Assembly (NCBI GenBank): GCA_964059195.1
Contig: CAXKWD010000002.1
Location: forward strand, 53,222,923-53,286,922
Direction: 5' to 3'
DNA: 64,000 bases
DNA from: Ectobius pallidus
Lineage: Eukaryota > Arthropoda > Insecta > Blattodea > Ectobiidae
The notes beneath the pieces were generated by a model. The model was not told where the DNA came from. It did no database searches and worked only from the letters and a program-made list of their open reading frames with translations. How positions within the stretch are numbered: the first letter of the stretch is position 1; each line of letters opens with the position of its first letter. Of this stretch, positions 55,401 through 64,000 are shown one piece after another. The position numbers and the translations under genes were made by a program.

Positions 55401-57618
55401 CGTGGCCCCAATAAACCCGTCTTCACCTACTCCAATAACAACGTATTAGGCCTGTATTTTGAGGGGGATGTAAATTCAGAATACGAAGTAACAGTTGAGA
55501 ACATGGTTCTAGTAATTTAAGATAAACCAGGTTTCAATTGTTAGGTCAATATTTTTAAAACTTGAAATCTTATAAGTTACAACTATCTTGGTTATTACTG
55601 CTGGCAAATTTTAGTGATTTAGGCTATATAAAGTATGAATAATAATTCCTGTCGACTCTTGATTGAATTAAATATGTTACTTAACATTTTAAGAATCATG
55701 TTTTATTTTTAGCATTGTGATTTCGAATTCATATTATAAATTATGCTTTATTACACTTTAAAAAATAGATATTTGTAAACTAATAGGCAGGCAGAATCAT
55801 GTTGAAAGTAGACTATCGCCTACATGTCTAAAGTGGCATTACGGTCTATGCCTTTTACGTTTATTATGCTTTTGTGTTCCTCTGGTGATAATTTTCAGAG
55901 TTTTAAATAAATAGTACAGTTCATAAAACTGACAAACTTCAAAAGTTTTTACTTTTGTATCAGATAGACATAAAATATTTAGTTGTAGTTTTTGATCTTG
56001 TAATTCCAAGTTCAAACCTCCTACCTCATACTTTCAGCACTGTATGACGGAAAAACGGAATAAGTTTGCCTTATGAAGTCTGTCATATAAGAACCTATTT
56101 AAGGTGGACGGTCAATAGAAAATATGTTGGTGGTGACCAATTTTCTTGTACTTGATTATTAAGTAAATGCAATGTTTTTACAAACACATTTTATATGGTA
56201 CAAATTCATGATGACACATTGTTGATGTAACCTGTGGTTAGAAAATACATAAAATGTACTAACTTTTAACTTGCTATAAGCAGATTTGTTTTAAATCACC
56301 GTAAAAGAGAAGTAGGGGAATACAATTATTTGAATCTGGAAAATGTGTGCCTTATTTCCCTTCATGGATTTAGGCAGAATTGTTTTAAAAAATATATTGG
56401 TACAGTTTTGTGGAAATATTCAAATTTGAGAAAAGAAACTTAAAACAATCTAAGCAGTTAAATCCCATCTGTGATAATCTAAAGCTTGGATTCAACAACA
56501 TTAACACGGTTCATAAACCAGTAAAAGTGGCTATTAGGATGTATAATATTATCTAATAGAGAAAGAGCCCTTTCTTCCTACGGTACTCGAAGTTGTACCG
56601 GTGTACGAATTGTGAGAGCGAATGACAGCATTTCAGAACATATTCTTAAATAATTAATTAAACGAGATCTACATATCTGAGAGGTGTTTCGAATTTCTCA
56701 TCTAACATTAAAATAAGTTTTTTACGCTAAAAAGCAGTTCAAAATTTACAGAACAGCCGGAAAATCAGTTAAAAACAGTAGCTCGCTTCGAAAGCAAGAC
56801 TACATTATTAATAGTCGTAGAAAGCTCGCTACTTATATATTTTAGAACTTACCATCAATAGGGTCTGGCTTAAAGATAAAAAATACTAAAAATAACGTAC
56901 TTACATAATAGCTCGATATGTAGGCTATACAATTTTGTAAGGCTCCCATCAATAGGGTCAGCCTTAAAGACGAAAAACATTAAATATAAGTCTATTTACC
57001 TACATAACAATTAATAAATTTATGAGATAATAGTTACAAAATTACGTTATTGAATTCCATGTCATGACATTACATAAAATCAATAATATCAAAAGGCACT
57101 AGTGGGTACAATGCTAGTATATGACTTTTTAATATTGATATAATTATATATTTTTTCCATCCGCGATCCTTATAGACGCACTTTACTGTTAGCCCTTAAA
57201 TTTTATGACACCCCATGTCTGACTGCGTAGAAAATAATTTAAAAAATATTATTATACCCACAGTTTATTTCTTGTGCTTTATTCTGTACTGTTACATGAA
57301 ATTTAACACTTTCTTCAAATTTCTTTTCTGTCTTCTTAACACAAGTTTAATACAGACTAATTAATCCTGTAGGACACATTATGCATTTGAGGGTTAAACA
57401 AATACTGTGAATTAAATTAAACCCTTTAAGCAGTGTGCAAATACTCAGAATACAACCTTTCATTAATTTGTCTGCAGCCTTTCCGACTTCAATAAAATCT
57501 GACATGCATACAAGTTGAATATATCAGAAATGAGGGGTGTATTAGCAAACTTGGCAATCTCCTTTTGATAAAAGATAGAGATGTTAACTTCTAATGAAAG
57601 TCTAATGCGTTTCCTGGT
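55401..57618. other. Gene-free stretch
   Basis: AT-rich sequence. A short imperfect direct repeat (ATCAATAGGGTC..GCTTAAAGA) occurs near 56857 and 56948. No gene is seen. Confidence 0.45.
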
Positions 57619-57807
57619 ACATATTTAGTGTATTTGATGTAAATCTAAGTTTCTCTATTTATTTGTCTGATAATTTTTATTTGCATTGTAGCACTGCAGA
57701 GCGGAAGAAAGACACATATTTAGTGTATTTGATGTAAATCTAAGTTTCTCTATTTATTTGTCTGATAATTTTATTTGCATTGCAGCACTGCAGAGCGGAA
57801 GAAAGAC
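57619..57807. repeat. 95-bp tandem duplication that doubles a 3' splice site
   Basis: Units 57619-57713 and 57714-57807 differ by one T and one base in the acceptor (GTAG in the first, GCAG in the second). Each unit contains the pyrimidine-rich tract, the acceptor, and the first 22 bp of the candidate exon (CACTGCAGAGCGGAAGAAAG). Confidence 0.95.
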
Positions 57808-57896
57808 TCGTTGAGTTCAGGACGAGTCCGCGAACCACCTGGAGAACGACGCCCTCAGACCACGGAGTAAGGACCACAGCACTGGACTTGTTAGCA
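57786..57896 (+). CDS. Candidate internal exon downstream of duplicated acceptor
   Basis: 111 bp between TTGCATTGCAG and the donor GCA|GTGAGT, open in phase 0 for 37 codons (HCRAEERLVEFRTSPRTTW at the start, TTALDLLA at the end). It is GC-richer than its flanks. It joins in frame to 61985-62125. Alternatives exist: an acceptor 8 bp further in (CACTGCAG|AGCGG) with donor GGA|GTAAGG would read ERKKDSLSSGRVREPPGERR in another frame. No family match. It may be part of a long non-coding transcript. Confidence 0.35.
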
Positions 57897-60070
57897 GTGA
57901 GTCTTGTCCTCAGATTTATATTGCTATATTAATTGTTAACCAGTAAAATTACAAAGACTTGACGGAGTCCGCATCAAAAGTGCGTTAATATAATTTTTAT
58001 TGTACGCACAACATACAGGCATTACATTCTAGAAATTTAGATGTCATTTTCTTTTCCGATGTTTTGTTGGTTCTTGTTATACGACCTACGTCTACGTTAG
58101 ACCCACTTCTAATAAGCCAAAGTTTTTATAAAAAAAAGATATACATATGGTGTATGTTAATTGAAATAAAGAGCTATGGCTGACTGGTTTGAAAAAAAAA
58201 ATATATAGGCCTATAAATTACTAATCCAGCTCTAAAGAGTGGCTTATGAGTAAAGAAATAACAATCTTAATTGACATATTTAAATTCAGCAAACTTTGTT
58301 ATATTCTTACACACTCTCAGGCCTATGCTATATTTCTAGCAGGATTGGATTTATTAAAGACTGCAATATCGCTTGTCCACTGGGAAATGTTAATCGTTGT
58401 AAAGATGGGTATTACTGTTACTCGCTATTGTGTAGCGAATTTACTGGATCTTAACGAAATCACTGACCTAGTACTCAAGTGATTATTGCAAGCTCTTCCT
58501 ATTCGGTATAGCTGTTTACCGGACAACATACACTGTTCTCCACAATCATTGTAAGCTAATAGCTATTGTTTATTGGTCAGTAAGACGAGTAGATCATTAG
58601 AGGGCTAGTAGACATGAAACATTCCTTCACACTCCTGCTTTCTTTACTGCAACATTTGAAGTCACGGATATTTCATAAATCAGAGCAATAATTTATAAAC
58701 TTTTAATTTTATAAATATTAATTTAACATCAAACTATTTTGCTACCATCGAATGGCCCTGTAGTGCCGGCAGGGAGAAAATCATATACCGGTAGAAAACC
58801 ATTTCAACTGAGAAGAGTGACGGGTTTTCTTTATACAATGGAAAATATAATTTTGAAAACACTCGAAAATTTTTTTTTAAACAGGGTGTTAATGTAAAGA
58901 TGTAGGCTAATTAGATAAGTCAGATGAGCTAACTTATGTCAATTATTATAAAGAATAGCGAAACGTAGTCTTCTAACTAATAATTCTGGAAAGATCTATT
59001 AGATAAAATATTTATAAAGGCCTATTTGTACTAGCGCACCCATGTAATTCTAAGTGATCAAGTATTGTCGTAATATTTAAAAACTAAAGTAGGTTACAAT
59101 TACCACTTCAACCGCAAAATAGACAAATACAATAAACTGGCACTAAAGTAAGAATTCTGTTTGTTACACAGTATAAAATATTTCAGGCATATATCTCGTT
59201 AACTAATCATTCTATCGAAATATCCCAAAATAAGCTAAACATTTTTCAAGCATTAGGCTACTTTCTAGTAAAATCAATATTACGGGAAATATTTACATTT
59301 TAAAGTTCCGTGCCTTATGAAAGCTCCATCATTTACTTCTATACAGACATAATTGAACTGCTAATTAAAACCTTCCTAGAAGGGTACAATTTCAGAATAA
59401 GAACTTTTTGTCAATTTTATGTCCACCCGTTTGAGGGTGAGTGGGACAGTGCCAGACACATAAACACAAGTAGACAGATACAGACAGACAGGCATTAAAA
59501 CTGAAAATCCCAGAAATGCTTAAATTTCAGTCTAATTAAAAGAAATCAAGTAACAGTCGGGTGAACTCTTTACGATGTTACTTATACAGACAATACATTA
59601 AAAATAAAATAAAATAATTTCTACACAACGCAATACAATTTCTCATTCTCATTTAAGACTGCGGTACTTGTTTAAGTACATACAGTATACTTGAAGAAAA
59701 GTCAGATAAAACAACTGTCAATGTCGAAGATCGCTGCATAAAATGTAGCCTATGTATACGCAAAGCTGAACATATTTTCGCAGTATTTAATACTATAATT
59801 ATTCAATGTTGGAACATAGTTCATCATTGTAACATAGTCGTGATTATTAGCCTATAGCAAGATCTCAAGGATTGGATAGTATTTTTGTTCACTTCAAAGA
59901 AAATCTCGAGTTCATTTCCGTCTTAGGATTCATTTGTTCCAAATATTATAAACAAATTGACGCTTAATATCATCTCAGAGCACTCTCTTGGGCTATTGCT
60001 TAATACTGCAAACAACCGAGATGTGCAGTACTAGACCGGATCCTGGTTCTGTCATAGGATTTTTCTTAGG
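57897..60070. other. Gene-free stretch (intron if the flanking exons are real)
   Basis: AT-rich sequence with one TAGGCCTA at 58206 and an ACAGATACAGACAGACAG run near 59474. I see no exon. Confidence 0.4.
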
Positions 60071-60075
60071 TCAAG

Positions 60076-61307
60076 AATTGAGGGGTGTGGTCGAAAAACT
60101 TGATAACCCACATTTTTTTCGAAAAATGAGTTACCTGCATTACCGACTTCATCGGGTTGTTGTCAATACCTATATCTAGGAATTTTCTCTGAAAGCCACT
60201 TAATGGCAGAGTTATCACCTATGTTGATATGCCACATTACGCTTTGTGCTAATGGAAAACATTGACAACCCACATTTTCAAGATGACTGCCATGGAGTTA
60301 GTGTTGTTGAACAGGAAGAGAAAAAGGCAATTTTACAAAAGAAAAGAGTGTGTGAGATGTCTCTGCTAGTGTTTGAAGATTCTGATGATAGTATTCGTGA
60401 GCCTCACTATGTTTTTGATGAGGACATGGAGTCTTCAAATGATGAAGTGAGTGTTTTTATTTGCAGTCGATGATCAGGTTAGGACTGGTTGGTTATCAAG
60501 TTTTTCCATTTGTGTAATATGATTTTCTTAAATATTGCTATTATTCAGTAATACTTGTAAAATTATAATGTAATAATATTACTGTATATGTGGAACCCTA
60601 TACTATTATGTTTTTATTAACTAAGGATATTGTTCTAACACTAAATTTCTTTTTAATGTGGTATGTCAAGTTTTTCCATTATCAGATCATAAAGTTAACT
60701 TAAACCTTTGTCAGTGAAGATTCATATACACCCACAGCATCACATCACTACAATATTACAATATTACAATAGAATCTTTAAGAATGAAGACTTAACTAAA
60801 CAGATGAGCAGAAAGTGCTCTTCTTCGCTACCTTATCTTGATGAAGAAGAATCATGGGGAGATGACCGATTAAGATATGTTTTAAATAGTGTAAATATGT
60901 TTGGCATAGTGAAGTAACTTATGTAACATGCATTTTAGTAATGAAGAATGATAATTAATTATCAATATTAATCATTATTATAATAAATATTTTGAAAAAA
61001 TATGAAGGTATTTTTAAAAAGAATATAATAGGAAATCCTAGTTGTGGTTTATCAACGTTTTCCATTTCATAACAGATTTATGATATTCATGGAAAAAGTT
61101 GATATCCCACATGAAAATTACAAATTCTAAGAAAAATACATCAGAATTTAATACAATATGCTATCTGCATGTATTGAGGTTTATAATGCATGTTTTCCTT
61201 CTAAGAATTCATAACAGATTTAAGGGGCATTTTTCAAACTTTAACCACACATATCTCAGAAAGAGAATAATGTGGGTTATCAAGTTTTTCACCCACACCC
61301 CTCAATT
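60076..61307. mobile_element. 1.23-kb TIR element with internally repeated terminal motif
   Basis: The inverted termini are AATTGAGGGGTGTGG, then GAAAAACTTGATAACCCACA on the left and their complement on the right. The words AACTTGATAACCCACA or its complement recur inside near 60256, 60491, 60663, 61050 and 61095 with changes. AATT flanks the GAGGGG ends on both sides and could be a 4-bp duplication or part of the TIR. The family is not identified. Confidence 0.75.
60246..60473 (+). CDS. Acidic 75-codon frame inside the TIR element
   Basis: Starts MLMENIDNPHF and continues with EEKKAILQKKRVCE, FEDSDDSIREPHYVFDED and SSNDE. The DNPHF segment is the coding image of the repeated motif, and EKLDNPHF is also encoded at about 60090-60113. 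Acidic SDDS/DED/SNDE stretches resemble N-terminal regions of several transposases, so it may be a transposase remnant; no catalytic residues can be assigned. Confidence 0.25.
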   Translation: MLMENIDNPHFQDDCHGVSVVEQEEKKAILQKKRVCEMSLLVFEDSDDSIREPHYVFDEDMESSNDEVSVFICSR

Positions 61308-61530
61308 ATTCAACGATAAGCTTGTGTGGCCATCGTTAGCATTAGGCTTAAAGTGATTATGCAAAATTGAGAGAGATTTCGAACTTGGTTTCCAAATAAT
61401 TAAAACAAATTTGGAATAAGTCACACTTCACGTCAAAATGAAAATATCAGATAAGTTACATATTTCTTTTAAACGTAGGACCATTATTACATGTGAAATT
61501 CTATGACACATTAGACTTTTAAACAAGAAA
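61308..61530. other. Short gene-free stretch
   Basis: AT-rich, featureless. Confidence 0.4.
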
Positions 61531-61607
61531 TGACCATGGAATGATAATTCTTTCACACTGGCCGTGTGTGTGTGCTAGAGTGGAAAGGTAGAGCCAGACT
61601 GAAAAAA

Positions 61608-61831
61608 TCAATGCCATAGCCGGGATTTGAATCAGGATCTTCGGCTCTCCGTGCTGCTAGTATGTCCCAGTGGAATGATAATTCTTTCACTCAGGCCGTG
61701 TGTAGGCTAAGGTGAAAATATTGTGTCAGATTGAAAAATTCAATTCAAATTGAAAGAATTATCATTCCACTGTGACATACTAGCAGCACGGAGAGCCGAA
61801 GATCCTGATTCAAATCCCGGCTATGGCATTG
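61608..61831. repeat. Hairpin of a tRNA-derived repeat, 81-bp arms
   Basis: 61608-61689 and 61751-61831 are nearly exact inverted copies containing CCATAGCCGGGATTTGAATC and AGTGGAATGATAATTCTTTC. The tRNA-like half matches 10180-10234. The word GGAATGATAATTCTTTCAC also occurs once more just upstream (61539). Confidence 0.85.
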
Positions 61832-61984
61832 AATTCTTCGGTCTAAGAAATAACCATGCTCAGCACAACCATATCTTCCTTCATATATTACTATTCCATT
61901 AGTATACTCAATGACGTAAGCCTGCATGTGGAGTTCTGAAGTCTATATAATCAAGAGATGTTTATAAAATAATGATATTTTCAG

Positions 61985-62125
61985 GGCAACACGCTACAGG
62001 CTGCACCAGAAGTGGTCACTGAGATAGGAGTAGTGACAGAGTTGTCTGAAGTTTACAGGCAACTAGTCCAAGTGTCCGAGAACGATACGGAGACGCTTGC
62101 ACATGACAGCAGTGAACAGAACTCG
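61985..62125 (+). CDS. Candidate 141-bp internal exon (phase 0-0)
   Basis: ATATTTTCAG precedes it and AACTCG|GTAAGT follows. Only the phase-0 frame is open, for all 47 codons; the other two frames hit stops within about 15 codons. The peptide is acidic and helix-like: GNTLQAAPEVVTEIG, ELSEVYRQLVQVSENDTE, AHDSSEQNS. GC content is higher than the flanks. It joins in frame to 57786-57896 before it and to 62977 after it. I do not recognise a family. This is the best single exon of the second gene model. Confidence 0.5.
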
Positions 62126-62301
62126 GTAAGTCTTTTGCCATTACTAGGTATGGGAGTTTGAACACCAAAATATTGCACACAGGGGGATAAACGGACTTTC
62201 GTCGTGTTCCTAACGTCGGAAAGAATGCATATTGTTTGGTAACTGCATCGATTTTTTAAAAATACAATCAAATATATTTTTTTCAGCCATACTATAATAC
62301 G

Positions 62302-62680
62302 TCGGCCGCGGTGGTCTAGAGGTAGCGCCTCTAGATCCGAAGGTCGCGGGATCAAACCCGGCCGCGGATTTTTCAGGACGTAAAAATCCAGGACACGGAG
62401 TCCTCCGGGAGGGACTTTAAGCTGGTGGCCCGTGTCGTAGATTTACGGCACATAAAAGAACTCCAAGCCTAAATTAGAGCCTCTGGAACAAATTTCTCGG
62501 CCCTTTCATGTCCAAGTAATACCTTAGTTTCCGGAGGGGGGTTGCGAGGTGATGGGCTTACCACCTGTCCCTCTGCCCTCTCTCGGAAACTAAGCGCAAC
62601 TAAATTAGTATAGATAATGAAACCTCAAATTGGAGGCCCCCTATGCCTCACCACAGGGGTTACAGGAAGTCAAGTCAAGT
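62302..62680 (+). mobile_element. tRNA-derived SINE (family S3) with 14-bp target duplications
   Basis: The head has A-box-like GGTGGTCTAGAGGTAGCG and B-box-like GGTCGCGGGATCAAACC, closed by CCGCGG repeats. A GC-rich body follows, then an (AAGTC)n tail (62667-62680). The flanks CATACTATAATACG (62288-62301) and CATACTATTATACG (62681-62694) differ by one base, so the copy is young. Total 379 bp. Confidence 0.9.
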
Positions 62681-62694
62681 CATACTATTATACG

Positions 62695-62976
62695 CTTTAT
62701 AATGTGGTATCTTAATGACATCCACTAAAGAACATATTTTCATTATAACCATCGATTAATATCGAACATAGAACAATCCTTAAAGCCTTGAGAGCAGCAA
62801 ATGAAACTGTATAGTAATCAACCTGTATTTAAAATGAAATCAATTCTGTTCGTGTTGATTTTAATATTGCACTAAATTTAGTACATTTCGTTTTTTTTTA
62901 AGTCCATTGATTTGAAGTGAAAAGGCCAAGTGCAGCTTCGAGTTCTCAGTACACAATCACCTGCCATCTATTGCAG
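62695..62976. other. Short gene-free stretch
   Basis: AT-rich, ending in a TCTATTGCAG acceptor-like sequence. Confidence 0.4.
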
Positions 62977-63012
62977 AAGACGAGATCACATATCCCGGGA
63001 GACCCTCGGTGA
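62977..63012 (+). CDS. Candidate terminal exon (weak)
   Basis: After CCATCTATTGCAG the phase-0 frame reads KTRSHIPGDPR and stops at TGA (63010-63012). A donor-like CCCTCG|GTGAAA lies just before the stop, so the exon might instead continue in another frame; a different frame stays open to 63187 with an Arg-rich run from a (GAA)n tract. No AATAAA is close downstream. Confidence 0.2.
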   Translation, partial: KTRSHIPGDPR

Positions 63013-63230
63013 AAGAAGTATGTGTGATCCAAAAATCCTTCTCCCTACAGATCGCGATTCTGTAAGACCTGGGCGGCGTGGGCTGCATAACGAAAGAGTA
63101 AGAGAAAGAAGAAGAAGAAGAAGAAGACTAGGCCTACTAGCGCTCAGATTTTTGTTTTCGTCTGAACATCATCCATGTTCGAAGTAAAAAGATATATGTT
63201 AGTTCTCATAATAGAATCTAAGCTTATGAC

Positions 63231-63696
63231 TAGGGGGCGGATTTCTATGACATGTCATATTTTCCCCCTTTGCATTATTTCAGGTTTCCGACTAATTTAA
63301 ACCCGATTCCAAGCATCCTGGTGAAAATGGAACGGCTTTTATTGTGCATCTAATTGCATATTTAGGAAATTTTCAACTATTGTAGCATATTTAGTATGAA
63401 TGTGCATATTTAGGTCATATTTTGGCATATTTGTGTGCATATTAAAGAAATTTTGAAGTTTCATATTATATTTTGTAAATTTTGCATTATAATGATACTT
63501 TTTGAGAATTTACAGATATATTACATAATTAACATTATATTTTAATAAAATGAATTGTGCTGAAACTTAAAAAAATATACACATTGTGTAAGTGGTAAAG
63601 TCATATTTTAAATTTTATTGGTCATATTTTAATGATTTTTAGGTCATAAATGCATGCATATATCCTATTTTTTAGGTCATAGAAATCCGCCCCCTA
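63231..63696 (+). mobile_element. hAT-type MITE, family 1 (copy D)
   Basis: 466 bp with intact TIRs and an exact 8-bp duplication CTTATGAC (63223-63230 and 63697-63704). It is very close to copy B in sequence. Confidence 0.95.
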
Positions 63697-63969
63697 CTTA
63701 TGACCATATAGTTAGTTACCTTTCATCCTATACTCCAAGTGATGCAACATTAAAGTACTGCATAGTAAATAGAATCTTTCTTAATTGACGATTTTATAAG
63801 GACTACAAAAATGCTTATTAGTATCTTCTACACTTGAAATTACAGAACACAGAGGGGTATTCCATCGGAAGATTTATTGGGTAAGTTGTTACAACAAAGG
63901 TCTTGTTGCCATATTGTGGTGATAGATAACATCTGCACACTTGATGCTTGGCCTACTGAGCTGTTGAGC

Positions 63970-64000
63970 AACCGGAAGGAAAGCTCTGTGACGTCACATC
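63970..64000. promoter_or_regulatory. Possible promoter edge: ETS-like site and CRE
   Basis: ACCGGAAGGA (about 63971-63980) and TGACGTCA (63989-63996) lie close together at the very end of the window. Both are common in TATA-less promoters. A following gene would lie outside the window, so this cannot be tested here. Confidence 0.3.

Noticed and set aside
63090..63130. Arg-rich coding run
   Set aside because: It is the translation of a (GAA/AGA)n tract.
1..64000. Bacterial-style defence system, CRISPR array, integron or prophage
   Set aside because: The tandem arrays have units of 58-195 bp without short repeat/unique-spacer alternation, and all genes of known type are eukaryotic transposons.

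Overview
This is AT-rich, non-bacterial eukaryotic DNA that is mostly transposon and simple-repeat sequence with very little coding capacity. GU-AG introns with polypyrimidine tracts, hAT and Tc1/mariner elements, non-LTR retrotransposons and tRNA-derived SINEs point to an arthropod with a large genome. A hemimetabolous insect (cockroach or termite-like) fits best, but that placement is inference. I see no bacterial operon, CRISPR array, rRNA gene or intact viral gene.

Host-gene content. The best-supported gene has two exons on the + strand (14320-14462 and 15992-16364). They join in frame through consensus splice sites into a 171-residue protein with hydrophobic N-terminal segments and a Pro/Cys-rich tail; I do not recognise the family. 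A second, weaker gene model starts at a promoter-like region (inverted CCAAT box, GC box, CRE) followed by a 25-codon first exon at 20804-20880. Four further exon-like blocks on the same strand (54628-54667, 57786-57896, 61985-62125, 62977-63012) are phase-compatible with it, but the joins are unproven.

Mobile DNA by region. 0-1 kb: satellite of about 173 bp. 5-10 kb: four hAT-type MITEs of three families, two LINE fragments, and nested insertions. 10-13.5 kb: tRNA-like foldback elements and a 1.27-kb TIR element with internal repeated motifs. 16.6-17.2 kb: a fourth hAT MITE family. 19.8-20.5 kb: a large inverted repeat. 25.4 kb: hAT MITE. 27.6-30.35 kb: a LINE with a 737-codon reverse-transcriptase frame. 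32-37 kb: short tandem arrays, Helitron-like 3' ends and a LINE tail. 40.6-41.3 kb: a palindromic Tc1/mariner derivative. 45-48 kb: tRNA-like foldback, SINE, and a 150-bp satellite split by a LINE. 49 kb: a rearranged mariner. 50 kb: hAT MITE. 52-62 kb: Helitron-like end, SINEs, a 1.23-kb TIR element, a hairpin of tRNA-like sequence, and a SINE with clear target duplications. 63.2 kb: hAT MITE.

Two observations stand out. (1) The palindromic octamer TAGGCCTA occurs 18 times by eye, where base composition predicts fewer than one. At 40976 the two arms of a palindrome give a before/after comparison: one arm carries a 13-bp insertion containing the octamer and flanked by a 6-bp direct duplication. 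(2) Three related LINE copies keep a two-stem hairpin in the 3' UTR, with a compensatory base change.
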